A stretch of 20,812 bases of DNA from Candidatus Falkowiibacteriota bacterium (GCA_016208065.1 JACQYU010000081.1:1-20812), one strand, 5' to 3'; counted from the stretch's first letter, positions 11,861-20,357 are shown. The notes: generated by a model from the letters alone, not told the origin. A program made the numbers and translations.

Positions 11861-13606
11861 ATGAGTATGAACAAGCCAGAGGAACTAATAAGCCTATTAG
11901 TCGGAAATAAGCTAATTACGGCCGAACAATTGGCTGAAATTAAAAAGCGTCCGGAATATAACGGCGACCCGGAAGAAGCGCTTGTAAAAAGCGGCTTGGT
12001 TGAAATTGAGGATTTAACAAAGCTTAAGTCCAAAGTTTACAATTTAAATTACCGCAGTTTAATCGGAGTGAAAATTCCCGACCAAGTTTTAAATTTAATT
12101 CCGGCGGAAGTGGCTGAAAATTATAAAATCGTTTGTTTTGAAGTTGCTAAGGGAAAAATGAAAGTCGGCATGGTTGATCCGGAAAATTTTAAAGCGGTTG
12201 AAGCTATAGATTTTTTAGCTAAAGAAGAAAGTTTGCAGCCGGAATATTTTTTAATTTCAGCCCCAAGCTTAGAAGCCGCTCTAAAGCACTATAAAACTTT
12301 AGGCAAGGAAGTTTCCAAGGCTTTAAAAATTAAAGAAGAGGAAGATATTTTAGATCGCGCCAATAAAAAAATCAATCGAGAAGAAGTTGAGGAAATTACC
12401 AAGTCGGCTCCGGTATCAAAAATAGTTTCCGTGATAATCAGGCACGCGGTTGAAGGCCGAGCCTCGGATATACATATTGAACCCATGCAGAATGAAAGCC
12501 GGGTCAGATACAGGATAGACGGCATTTTGCATAACTCGCTGGTTTTGCCGAAAAGCGTGCACGGGGCCATTATCGGCAGAATTAAAGTTTTAGCCAATTT
12601 AAAGCTTGACGAAACCAGAATGCCGCAAGACGGCAGGATCAGAGTAAATATCAATAATAAACAAATTGATTTAGGAATTTCCATCTTGCCGCTCGTAAAC
12701 GAAGAAAAGGCAGTAATGAGAATTTTGGACTTAACCAGGGGCGCGCCGACTTTGGAAGAGCTTGGTTTTATGGGTATTGGCCTTAAAGTAATTAAAAAAA
12801 GCTTAGAAAAGACCGACGGCATGTTTCTGATTACCGGTCCAACCGGTTCAGGAAAATCAACTACCTTATTTTCCATTTTAACCGGCCTTAACAAAGAGGG
12901 AATAAATATCTCTACCTTAGAGGACCCGGTTGAATATTTTATCAAAGGAGTTAATCAATCGCAAGTCAGGCCGGAAATAGGCTTTACTTTTGCTTCGGGC
13001 TTGCGTTCGCTCTTGCGCCAAGATCCTGACGTTGTGATGGTTGGGGAAATCAGAGATAATGAGACTGCCGAACTAGGCATCCACGCCAGCCTAACCGGCC
13101 ACTTCGTCTTATCAACTTTGCATACTAACGATGCTTTGGGCGCCATCCCCAGGCTTTTGGATATGGCGGTAGAGCCCTTTCTTCTGGGCTCAACTTTAAA
13201 TATCGTTTTAGCGCAGAGACTGGGGAGAAAAATTTGCGAATATTGCAAAGCAGAATATAAACTGCCGGACGATATTATTATTGATATTAAAAAAGAGTTA
13301 GCCGTAACGCCGCCAGCGGTGATTGAGGAAATGATGCCGAATCTTGATTTTAAAAAAATAAAATTTTATAAAGGCAAAGGCTGCGCTCGCTGTGGAGGAA
13401 CGGGTTATACCGGCAGGATCGCTTTAGCCGAAGTGCTTGACGTTAATGATAAAATAAAAGAAATAATCGCGAATAGCAAGAATAATTTAAAGCCCGACGA
13501 TTTAGTAAAAGATCAGAATTTTTTTACCATGAAACAAGACGGCATAATAAAGGTTTTGTTGGGCCTAACCACCATGGAAGAAGTATTGAGAACCATTCAT
13601 ATTTAA
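11861..13606 (+). CDS. pilB: Type IV pilus extension ATPase PilB (GspE family)
   Basis: PilB is the cytoplasmic hexameric motor that powers pilin polymerisation. The 581 residues comprise an N-terminal MshE/GspE N domain (about 1-150), then ASDIHIEP (201-208), Walker A GPTGSGKST (326-334), the Asp box STLEDPVEY (351-359), LRQDPDVVMVGEIRD (385-399) with the conserved Arg and Walker B Glu, and the His box LTGHFVLSTLHT (411-422). A zinc site follows: C459-x2-C462 with C508-x2-C511. All catalytic elements are intact, in contrast to the PilT homologue downstream. It starts one base after the preceding stop and has no SD, which suggests translational coupling. Confidence 0.95.
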   Translation: MSMNKPEELISLLVGNKLITAEQLAEIKKRPEYNGDPEEALVKSGLVEIEDLTKLKSKVYNLNYRSLIGVKIPDQVLNLIPAEVAENYKIVCFEVAKGKMKVGMVDPENFKAVEAIDFLAKEESLQPEYFLISAPSLEAALKHYKTLGKEVSKALKIKEEEDILDRANKKINREEVEEITKSAPVSKIVSVIIRHAVEGRASDIHIEPMQNESRVRYRIDGILHNSLVLPKSVHGAIIGRIKVLANLKLDETRMPQDGRIRVNINNKQIDLGISILPLVNEEKAVMRILDLTRGAPTLEELGFMGIGLKVIKKSLEKTDGMFLITGPTGSGKSTTLFSILTGLNKEGINISTLEDPVEYFIKGVNQSQVRPEIGFTFASGLRSLLRQDPDVVMVGEIRDNETAELGIHASLTGHFVLSTLHTNDALGAIPRLLDMAVEPFLLGSTLNIVLAQRLGRKICEYCKAEYKLPDDIIIDIKKELAVTPPAVIEEMMPNLDFKKIKFYKGKGCARCGGTGYTGRIALAEVLDVNDKIKEIIANSKNNLKPDDLVKDQNFFTMKQDGIIKVLLGLTTMEEVLRTIHI

Positions 13607-13645
13607 TAATTTTTGAAAAAATATATTGTATCAAATGAAGATTTT

Positions 13646-13690
13646 ATGGCTCCCCGCAACTTTCGGGGTTACGGCCATAAAACCATGGTT
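13646..13690 (+). other. Structured leader between pilB and the response regulator
   Basis: CCCCG (13652-13656) and CGGGG (13664-13668) form an inner stem, enclosed by ATGGC (13646-13650) with GCCAT (13674-13678). A perfect 10-bp palindrome AACCATGGTT (13681-13690) follows, and its ATGG could pair instead with CCAT at 13675-13678. Two exclusive folds are therefore possible just before the start at 13704. No T run follows, so it is not a terminator. Confidence 0.45.
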
Positions 13691-13703
13691 TGATTATAAC
13701 TTT

Positions 13704-14084
13704 ATGCCAAAAAATAAAATAAAAATTCTTTTAGTTGAAGATGATTCATTCTTATTGGGCATGTACGCCACTAAATTTGAAATGGAAAATTTTATGGTAG
13801 TTATGGCCGAAGACGGAGAAAAAGCTATTCGCCTAGCCCCAAAAGAGCTGCCGGATATAATTCTTTTAGATATTATTTTGCCCAAAGTAAATGGTTTTGA
13901 GGTTTTGCGCCAGTTTAAAGCTAATCCGGCAACCGCTAATATTCCAGTTATACTTTTAACTAATTTAAGCCAAAAAGATGAGATTGAACAGGGCTTAAAA
14001 ATGGGTGCGGAAGATTATTTAATTAAGGCGCATTTTATGCCGTCGGAAGTAGTTGATAAGATAAAAAAAGTTTTGGATAAATAG
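13704..14084 (+). CDS. Receiver-only (CheY/PilG-like) response regulator
   Basis: The 126 residues form one receiver domain: the acidic pair Asp13/Asp14 in LLVEDDS, phospho-acceptor Asp56 in DIILLDIILPKVNG, Thr86 in VILLTN and Lys108 in DYLIKAHF. There is no output domain, so it should signal by protein contact, as PilG, PilH or CheY do. The ATG at 13704 is used because upstream in-frame codons would add a tail that lies within the structured leader. It sits between the extension ATPase and the PilT-like gene, which suggests control of motor choice. No histidine kinase lies in the window. Confidence 0.88.
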   Translation: MPKNKIKILLVEDDSFLLGMYATKFEMENFMVVMAEDGEKAIRLAPKELPDIILLDIILPKVNGFEVLRQFKANPATANIPVILLTNLSQKDEIEQGLKMGAEDYLIKAHFMPSEVVDKIKKVLDK

Positions 14085-14140
14085 GCTTGCTTGCGGTATG
14101 CTATTGTTTATTTTTTCACTTCGTTTAATTTGTGTTTAAT

Positions 14141-15175
14141 ATGGAAGTGCCATCAATTTTTTTAAATAGAATATTGTCGGAAATGGTCCAAAAGAACGGC
14201 TCTGATTTGCATTTGGCCGTAGGCAGTCCGCCAATGATTAGAGCCGGCGGACAATTTATTCCTCTGGCCGGGCAAGAGATGGTTGCCGGCGAAACAATAA
14301 ATAAAATCACGGAGACTTTTCTAAGCCCGGACGAAATTGTTAAGCTAAGAGAAAATAAAGGCATAGCTTTGGTAAAAAATATTTCCAATTTTCGTTTTCG
14401 GGTGAATATCTTTTATCAAAAAGGATTTTTAGCTTTATCTTTCCGCTATATTCCAAGCGTAATAAAAAATTTTAACGATTTGGGTTTAGCTGAAGTTTGC
14501 CGTAATTTTTTAAAAGAGACTGCCGGCCTTTTAATTATCGCCGGCGCTTATGGTTCGGGAAAAACCACCACCGCGGTTTCATTAATTGAAGAATTAAATA
14601 AAACCAAAGCTTTAAATATCGTTACCATTGAAGATCCGATTGAATATTTGTTTATTGGCAAAACCAGCTTAGTTATGCAAAGGCAGATAGGAACCGATGT
14701 TAATACGGTAGCTAACGCTTTAGATTATTGCTTAAGCGAAGACGTGGATGCGGTTTATATTAACGAGATAAAAGACGATCAGGTTTTTATTTCATCCATG
14801 TCAAAAATTTTTGAGCTGGCTTCGGGAAATTGCCTGGTTATTTTAGAAATCAACGCCGACAGCTACAGCCGGGTCTTAGAAAAAATTTTAGCCGGCATAT
14901 CGGTTAACTTATCTTTAGAAGCGGCCCGCTACAATCTGGCGGATATTTTAATAGGCACATTAGTCCAGAAATTAGTTAAACGCCGGGGCGGCGGCTTAAT
15001 TTTAGCCAGCGAAATATTGTTAAATAACGCGGCCGCTAAATCATTGATCAGGGAAGGAAAAATATACCAGCTTGAGAGCATAATCCAGATGTCAAGAAAA
15101 GAGGGTATGATTAGCATGGACAAATCTCTTAGTAATTTAATTGAATCGGGCGAAATCAGGAGAGAAGACATATAA
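14141..15175 (+). CDS. Divergent PilT-family ATPase lacking the His box
   Basis: PilT retracts pili. The 344 residues keep the family scaffold: GSDLHLAVGSPPMIRAGG near the start, Walker A GAYGSGKT (135-142), the Asp box TIEDPIEY (162-169) and the C-terminal LIREGKIYQLES with GMISMDKSL. Key motor residues differ. The usual LRxDPDxxLVGEMRD reads CLSEDVDAVYINEIKD (197-211): Glu209 is kept, but the Arg before the motif and the Gly are lost. The usual GHLVFGTLHT reads GNCLVILEIN (229-238), so both His-box histidines are gone. Catalysis is probably weakened or regulated differently. It could be a PilU-like accessory or an inactive partner rather than the retraction motor. The ATG at 14141 is chosen over a GTG nine bases upstream. 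The frame is intact, so it is not a pseudogene. Confidence 0.82.
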   Translation: MEVPSIFLNRILSEMVQKNGSDLHLAVGSPPMIRAGGQFIPLAGQEMVAGETINKITETFLSPDEIVKLRENKGIALVKNISNFRFRVNIFYQKGFLALSFRYIPSVIKNFNDLGLAEVCRNFLKETAGLLIIAGAYGSGKTTTAVSLIEELNKTKALNIVTIEDPIEYLFIGKTSLVMQRQIGTDVNTVANALDYCLSEDVDAVYINEIKDDQVFISSMSKIFELASGNCLVILEINADSYSRVLEKILAGISVNLSLEAARYNLADILIGTLVQKLVKRRGGGLILASEILLNNAAAKSLIREGKIYQLESIIQMSRKEGMISMDKSLSNLIESGEIRREDI

Positions 15176-15189
15176 CAATAATTAATAAT

Positions 15190-16395
15190 ATGCCAATTTA
15201 TAAATATAAAGTTTTTGATAAAGACAAAAAAGCGCAAGAAGGCATGATTGAGGCAAACAGTAAAGATTATGTGGGAGAAATATTAGCCGGCAAGGGCTTT
15301 TCCATCGTTTCAATTTTAGAAGTATCATCCGGCAAGATGAAATTTAATTTGGATTTTTTAAATAGGGTAAAAACAAAGGATGTAGTGGTTTTTTCTCGGC
15401 AATTTTCGGTTTTGATTTCAGCTAATGTTTCCATGGTGCAGGCACTTAAAATTTTAGTTGATCAAACCGCCAACGTGATTTTAAAAATGGCGATCTCGGA
15501 AGTGGCGGATGAAGTTGACGCCGGCTCAACTCTATCCGAAGCCCTAGGCCGGCGGCCGAATATTTTCAGTAATTTTTATATTAGCGTTGTCAGGTCGGGT
15601 GAAACATCCGGAAAATTAGACGAGGTTTTAAGTTATTTGGCCGATGAGATGGAAAAGGATTACGACATGATGAGTAAGATCAAGGGGGCTATGATTTATC
15701 CGGCTTTCGTTTTATCCTCGTTAATTATTGTTGGCATTATTATGATGATTGTTGTGGTGCCAAAGCTTACCGCCATACTTACCGAAAGCGGCGCTGAATT
15801 GCCGATGGCAACCAAAATTTTAATTGGCACCTCCGGTTTTATGCAAAAATATTGGTGGCTGCTGATTGTTGCGGCGGTATCCGTATTCGCCGTTCTTAGG
15901 TGGTATATAAAAAGGCCCCAGGGCAAAAGGCAAATAGATTATATAAAATTAAGATTGCCGATTTTTGGCCATTTGTTCCAATTAATTTATTTGGTCCGTT
16001 TTACCCGTTCTATGAATACTTTAATCGTTGGCGGGGTAACCGTAGATAATAGCTTGAAGGTGGCGGCCGAAGTTGTGGGCAATAAAATTTATCAGGAGCT
16101 TATAGAGGAAACCATTAAAGAAGTAGAAGACGGCAATTCAATTTCCAGCGTATTTATAAACAGCAAAACTATACCTAAAATGGTTTCCCAAATGTTAAAC
16201 ATTGGCGAAAAGACCGGCAAGATGGATGTTATTTTAGAAAGAATAACTGATTTTTACGGTCGGGAAATTTCCAATATGGTAGCTAATTTAATGGCTTTAA
16301 TGGAGCCATTGATTATGGTGGTTATGGGTGTGGCCGTAGGAATAATGGTAGCGGCCGTAATTTTACCCATGTATAGCTTAGCCACTAGTTTTTAA
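15190..16395 (+). CDS. pilC: Type IV pilus platform protein PilC (GspF family)
   Basis: PilC is the polytopic inner-membrane platform on which PilB and PilT act. The 401 residues begin MPIYKYKVFDKDKKAQEG, the usual PilC start. Two GspF domains follow. The first holds FSRQFSVLISANVSMVQAL and SGETSGKLDEVL, and the second holds FTRSMNTLIVGGVTVDNSLK and IGEKTGKMDVIL. Membrane helices lie at about 168-191, 216-236 and 370-394. Length and motifs are complete. It starts 14 bases after the PilT-like gene, without an SD. Confidence 0.95.
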   Translation: MPIYKYKVFDKDKKAQEGMIEANSKDYVGEILAGKGFSIVSILEVSSGKMKFNLDFLNRVKTKDVVVFSRQFSVLISANVSMVQALKILVDQTANVILKMAISEVADEVDAGSTLSEALGRRPNIFSNFYISVVRSGETSGKLDEVLSYLADEMEKDYDMMSKIKGAMIYPAFVLSSLIIVGIIMMIVVVPKLTAILTESGAELPMATKILIGTSGFMQKYWWLLIVAAVSVFAVLRWYIKRPQGKRQIDYIKLRLPIFGHLFQLIYLVRFTRSMNTLIVGGVTVDNSLKVAAEVVGNKIYQELIEETIKEVEDGNSISSVFINSKTIPKMVSQMLNIGEKTGKMDVILERITDFYGREISNMVANLMALMEPLIMVVMGVAVGIMVAAVILPMYSLATSF

Positions 16396-16426
16396 ATTTT
16401 AGCAGTAGGCAAACAGTTAATTTTTA

Positions 16427-16435
16427 TGGTATAAT
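16427..16435 (+). promoter_or_regulatory. Extended -10 promoter of the pilin gene
   Basis: TGGTATAAT is a perfect extended -10, in the same 14-base context as the one at 8135-8148. Transcription would start near 16442 and give a leader of about 100 bases. It allows the pilin to be expressed separately from the machinery genes. Confidence 0.6.
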
Positions 16436-16531
16436 TGTGGATAAGTAGTTTTAATGATTAATAAATTAATTTCACGATTAAATTCCCATGCTTGTTTTAA
16501 TTTTGGGCAATTAATTTGTGTAGAAGAGAGG

Positions 16532-16538
16532 GGAGGTG
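16532..16538 (+). promoter_or_regulatory. Near-perfect Shine-Dalgarno of the pilin gene
   Basis: GGAGGTG, embedded in GAGAGGGGAGGTGAA, lies four bases before the ATG at 16543 and matches the 16S anti-SD fully. Other pilus genes in the cluster have no SD, so this marks the pilin for strong translation. Confidence 0.9.
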
Positions 16539-16542
16539 AATT

Positions 16543-16962
16543 ATGAAAAAACAACAAGGTTTTACTTTAATTGAGTTATTGGTAGTTATCGCTATTATCG
16601 GCTTATTGTCAACTTTGGCCGTTGTGGCTTTAAATAATGCCAGGATGAAGTCAAGAGACGCTAAGCGTGTTTCCGATATCAAGCAGATTCAGACGGCTTT
16701 GGAATTGTATTATAATGATGCCAACGCTTATCCGGCGGCGGTTACCGGCGGCGGCTCAATCGCCACCGGCGGCGTTACCTATATGTCTGCTGTTCCGACC
16801 AATCCGTCTCCGGTAACTGACGGCGATTGCGCGGCTGGCAGCACATATACTTATGCTCCGGGAACCAACAACACCAACTATACTTTAACTTATTGCTTAG
16901 GCGGATTAGCCGGCGGCGTATCAGCCGGCACTCATACGGCTACTCCGGGCGGCATACAATAA
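16543..16962 (+). CDS. pilA: Type IV prepilin (major pilin candidate)
   Basis: The 139-residue prepilin has a 6-residue leader MKKQQG, with cleavage expected between Gly6 and Phe7. The mature protein starts FTLIELLVVIAIIGLLSTLA with the conserved Glu at mature position 5, followed by the long N-terminal helix to about residue 60. The C-terminal head is Gly/Thr/Ala-rich and holds Cys96 and Cys118, which could close the usual pilin disulfide loop. Processing by the PilD encoded downstream is expected. It has its own extended -10 promoter, a strong SD and a strong terminator, as fits an abundant structural protein. Its GspG-like features mean a minor pseudopilin cannot be excluded, but the expression signals favour the main subunit. 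Confidence 0.9.
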   Translation: MKKQQGFTLIELLVVIAIIGLLSTLAVVALNNARMKSRDAKRVSDIKQIQTALELYYNDANAYPAAVTGGGSIATGGVTYMSAVPTNPSPVTDGDCAAGSTYTYAPGTNNTNYTLTYCLGGLAGGVSAGTHTATPGGIQ

Positions 16963-17000
16963 ATAAAAATCTTTAAAAGGGTCCTATTAAGGGTTTATAA

Positions 17001-17029
17001 AGAAAAACCAGCCTTAGGCTGGTTTTTCT
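17001..17029 (+). terminator. Intrinsic terminator after the pilin gene
   Basis: A perfect 13-bp inverted repeat (17001-17013 with 17017-17029, core ACCAGCC/GGCTGGT, loop TTA) ends in a T-rich arm. It separates the pilin from the ligase-like gene. By symmetry it also works on the other strand. Confidence 0.9.
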
Positions 17030-17046
17030 TATTTAGATATTTAAGT

Positions 17047-17052
17047 TATAAT
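17047..17052 (+). promoter_or_regulatory. Possible -10 box for the ligase-like gene
   Basis: TATAAT lies just after the pilin terminator and before the inverted-repeat element. No clear -35 is visible. If it is used, the transcript's 5' leader would contain the whole repeat at 17088-17211. Confidence 0.3.
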
Positions 17053-17087
17053 AGTAAGTATTAAGACTATAAAAATTAAAAATTTTA

Positions 17088-17211
17088 TGTCATTGCGAGC
17101 GTTAGCGAAGCAATCTCACGCATATTTATAGACAATTTAAAGATAGCCACTTTAAAATATATTATCCTGTTCGTGAGATTGCTTCGTTTCTTTCAGAAAC
17201 TCGCAATGACA
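17088..17211. repeat. MITE-like inverted-repeat element (GTCATTGCGAG...CTCGCAATGAC)
   Basis: The left arm 17088-17120 and right arm 17172-17211 are complementary over an outer 12 bp (TGTCATTGCGAG) and an inner 15 bp (CGAAGCAATCTCACG). They differ by a few bases between these blocks, and about 50 unrelated AT-rich bases lie in the middle. Ends of this type (GTCATTGCGAG, GAAGCAATCT) are familiar from dispersed palindromic repeats in many uncultured and intracellular bacteria. There is no transposase. It ends eight bases before the ligase-like start codon. Confidence 0.85.
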
Positions 17212-17218
17212 ATTACAC

Positions 17219-19525
17219 ATGCTAAAAGAAAAAATTGTTAAAATTTGCGGCCAAATTATTGAATACGGCATTTTAGCCATAGTTTTTTTTATTCCCATAA
17301 TTTTTGATTATAGCCTTTTAACCTATAATGCTTTTGACCTTTATAAAGCGGTTATTTTTAGGGTAATTTTGGCTATTATGCTGCTTAGCTTTACGGCTAA
17401 AATTTTTATAAGCGGCAAGCTGCATTATCGGGGCGATTTTAAAATTTTTTTATTAATCAGCCTTCTCCTGGCCTCGTTTTTTATAAGTTCGCTGGCCTCT
17501 CTTCATCCGGCCCAAAGCTTTTGGGGCGGTTTTTTAAGGCAGCAGGGTTTTTATAACTTTTTTAATTATTTGTTATTTTTTACATTGCTGATATTAAATA
17601 TTGAAAGCTTCGTAAAATTAAAGCGCGTCATTATAGCCGTTGTTGCTTCGGCGTTTTTGGCCGCGGCTTACGGCTTAATCCAATATTTTAATCTGGACCC
17701 TTTTTATTGGTCGGAAAGCGTTAATACCGGCCGTATTTTTTCCAGCTTGGGCCAGCCTAATTTTTTCGGCCATTGGCTGATTATGGTTTTGCCGATAAGC
17801 TTTTATGCCTTGATTTTTTTAGCCAGAAAGGCGCTATTTAAATTTTTTATCGGCTTAAGCCTGGTTATGCAGCTGGCTTGTTTGATTTTTACTTATTCTC
17901 GGGCGGCCTGGCTAGGATTTTTAGGCTCAATATTTTTTCTGATTATTTTCTGGTTGTTTCATAAGCGGCTTAAAAAGGCCGCTTATGGCCTTATCGGCTT
18001 AATTTTAATCGGCATTATATTTTCCGCCAGCCTTAATATAATCAGCCCGGCCAAGCTAAGCGATTATAATTCAATCAGCTTAGTTAATCGCTTAAAAAGC
18101 ATTACTGATTTAAAGAGCGGTTCCAATAAAATGAGGCTTTATTATTTAGAGTCAGCCGTTAAGGAAATAAAACAGGCAAGTTGTTTAAGGCTGCTTATAG
18201 GCTATGGCCCGGAGGTTTTATCCGATATTTTTATGAAATATTATCAAATTGACTGGGGCATATACGAGGCTATCAATAGTTTTCCCGATAGGGCGCATAA
18301 TTGGCTGTTTGATAAGGTTTTAGCTTTAGGATTTTTAGGCCTGGCGATAAATTTTATATTTTATATTTATTTTATCCGTAAAGCCGCCGGTTTTTTATTG
18401 GCTAAGCAAAAGCTTGAACCCGAGGATTGGCTTTTAATATTTTTACTTTCTTCTTTAATCGCGTATTGCATCAATAATTTTTTCAGTTTTTCTCTGTTCA
18501 CCGTTTTTGTATATTTATATTTAATTTTAGCCATCGCCTGGATTATAATAAACTATCGGTCAGAAATTAAAATTTTAAATATGCGTTTAACCGCGTTTTC
18601 CAAGCTATTAATCTGGATGTCGCTTTTTTTAGCCTCGGGCGTATTTATTTATACTAATAATATAAAGCAGATAAGGGCGGAAATTTATTATATGAGGGCT
18701 TTAAATTCAGTTAAGTCGTCTGATTGCAAAGGGGTAATAAGCAATATGGAAAAGGCGGTAAACCTAGGCCCAAATATCAGCCACTACCAGGAAAATTATC
18801 TTTTTTTAATGTTAAATTGTTTTTCCGGAATTGAGGATGAGCCGGTTAAAAAAGAATTAAGGGATAGTATGCTCGAATATATTAAGTTCGTCGGCGATAA
18901 AAAATCTTACGGCTTCTTGCATAATACGGCGCGCGCCTACAGTTTGTTCGGCTTTTATTTTGACAAATCTTATTACGCCGAAGCGGATAAGATTTTTAAT
19001 GATTTAATAATGATTTTTCCTTATTTTCCCGGGATTTACGAAGATTTAAGCAAGCAAAAAATAATGCAAGAAGATTATGAATCGGCCATTGAAATTCTTA
19101 AGCGGGCAATTAAAATTTTACCGCCGACGGACCATCAATATTTAAACGACGAGCATCGCCGGCAAATCGCGGCTATCGCGGTTAGGCTTTATGAAAGCTT
19201 GGGCCAAACATATTTTAAAATAAAAAATTACGATTTGGCGCTTGATGCTTATAAAAAAGGATTAAGCCTTGACCCTTATAGAGCGACTTTATATAAAAGC
19301 ATAGCTGATATTTATTATGTCCAAGAAGAGATTGATCAAGCGATAATATGGAATAAAAGAGGATTTATGTTAAATCCCGGCGATTATAATTGGCCGCTGG
19401 CTTTATCGCTTTTATACCGCGATAAAAAAGATTTGGCCGAGGCAAGAGAGTATTTGAACCAGGCCTTAGAATTAGCGCCAGAGAATGAAGATTTGAAAAA
19501 GTATCAGCAGGAATTAAAGAAGTAA
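17219..19525 (+). CDS. O-antigen ligase/Wzy-like membrane protein with C-terminal TPR domain
   Basis: The 768 residues start with about eleven membrane helices (roughly 15-470) and end in a soluble tetratricopeptide-like region (roughly 480-768), for example LGQTYFKIKNYDLALDAYKKGLSLDP. Family hallmarks are GRIFSSLGQPNFFGHW (171-186), FTYSRAAWLGF (224-234, Arg228) and FPDRAHNWLFDKVLALGFLGL (355-374, His360), as in WaaL, Wzy and PglL/TfpO enzymes that transfer lipid-linked glycans. Its place between the pilin and prepilin peptidase genes makes a pilin O-glycosyltransferase a reasonable inference. Polysaccharide polymerase or ligase activity is the alternative. No other glycan gene lies in the window. 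No SD is present, and the 5' leader would contain the repeat at 17088-17211. Confidence 0.85.
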   Translation: MLKEKIVKICGQIIEYGILAIVFFIPIIFDYSLLTYNAFDLYKAVIFRVILAIMLLSFTAKIFISGKLHYRGDFKIFLLISLLLASFFISSLASLHPAQSFWGGFLRQQGFYNFFNYLLFFTLLILNIESFVKLKRVIIAVVASAFLAAAYGLIQYFNLDPFYWSESVNTGRIFSSLGQPNFFGHWLIMVLPISFYALIFLARKALFKFFIGLSLVMQLACLIFTYSRAAWLGFLGSIFFLIIFWLFHKRLKKAAYGLIGLILIGIIFSASLNIISPAKLSDYNSISLVNRLKSITDLKSGSNKMRLYYLESAVKEIKQASCLRLLIGYGPEVLSDIFMKYYQIDWGIYEAINSFPDRAHNWLFDKVLALGFLGLAINFIFYIYFIRKAAGFLLAKQKLEPEDWLLIFLLSSLIAYCINNFFSFSLFTVFVYLYLILAIAWIIINYRSEIKILNMRLTAFSKLLIWMSLFLASGVFIYTNNIKQIRAEIYYMRALNSVKSSDCKGVISNMEKAVNLGPNISHYQENYLFLMLNCFSGIEDEPVKKELRDSMLEYIKFVGDKKSYGFLHNTARAYSLFGFYFDKSYYAEADKIFNDLIMIFPYFPGIYEDLSKQKIMQEDYESAIEILKRAIKILPPTDHQYLNDEHRRQIAAIAVRLYESLGQTYFKIKNYDLALDAYKKGLSLDPYRATLYKSIADIYYVQEEIDQAIIWNKRGFMLNPGDYNWPLALSLLYRDKKDLAEAREYLNQALELAPENEDLKKYQQELKK

Positions 19526-19562
19526 ATATTAAATTTATCCTAATCTTAAGAAAATTATAATT

Positions 19563-20357
19563 ATGCCAATATTAATTTTAATTTTTGTCTTTCTCTTCGG
19601 CCTGATTATCGGTTCTTTTTTAAACTGCCTGATTTGGCGGTTGCATAAAAAAGAAGGCCTGTTAAATCGGTCTTATTGTCCGAAATGCAAGAAGCAAATC
19701 GCTTGGTATGATAATATTCCGGTTTTAAGCTTTATTATGCTTAAGGGAAAATGCCGGCAGTGCAAAAAGCCTATATCATGGCAATATCCAATAGTGGAAT
19801 TAACCACAGGCATTTTATTTTTAATTGTTTTTATCGCAAATTTAAAACTTACGCCTTTTAATGAGTTCCCAATAATTTTTAATTCTAAATTTTTAATAAC
19901 AATTTTGCGAGATTGGTTTTTAGTTAGTGTGATGACAGTAATCTTTATCTATGATCTTCGCTGGTATTTGATTCTAGACATAATAACTCTTCCGGCTTGC
20001 TTAATTATGCTGATTTTTAATTTATTCTTAAATTTTAGTTTGTGGAATTTATTAATTTCTGGTATAATAGGAGGTAGTTTTTTCCTTATCCAGTTCGTAG
20101 TTTCCAGGGGTAGATGGATTGGCGGCGGCGATATCAGGCTGGGGTTGCTTATGGGCTTGGCTTTAGGCTGGCCGGGTGTATTAGCCGCAGTAATTATTGC
20201 TTATTTTATCGGTTCAATTGTCGGCGTTGGCTTAATATTGGCCGGTAAAAAACGGTGGGGCTCTGAGGTACCGCTTGGAATTTTTCTTTCCGCGGGCACA
20301 ATTATTACTTTATTTTGGCAAACGCAAATTATAAATTGGTATTTTAATGTATTTTAA
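19563..20357 (+). CDS. pilD: Prepilin peptidase PilD (leader peptidase/N-methyltransferase)
   Basis: PilD is an inner-membrane aspartic protease that removes the prepilin leader and N-methylates the new Phe1. The 264 residues begin with a membrane helix holding GSFLNCLIWR, then a zinc-binding cytoplasmic loop with C39-x2-C42 and C64-x2-C67, WYDNIPVLSF and ISWQYPIVEL. The catalytic aspartates are Asp131 in FIYDLRW and Asp190 in GGGDIRLG. Length and motifs are complete. Its substrate is encoded 2.6 kb upstream at 16543. It starts 37 bases after the ligase-like gene and ends four bases before the next start, so the three probably share a transcript. Confidence 0.95.
   Translation: MPILILIFVFLFGLIIGSFLNCLIWRLHKKEGLLNRSYCPKCKKQIAWYDNIPVLSFIMLKGKCRQCKKPISWQYPIVELTTGILFLIVFIANLKLTPFNEFPIIFNSKFLITILRDWFLVSVMTVIFIYDLRWYLILDIITLPACLIMLIFNLFLNFSLWNLLISGIIGGSFFLIQFVVSRGRWIGGGDIRLGLLMGLALGWPGVLAAVIIAYFIGSIVGVGLILAGKKRWGSEVPLGIFLSAGTIITLFWQTQIINWYFNVF

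Noticed and set aside
13626..13703. N-terminal extension of the response regulator
   Set aside because: The extra residues are not receiver-like, and the DNA is occupied by hairpins. The ATG at 13704 gives the normal domain start.
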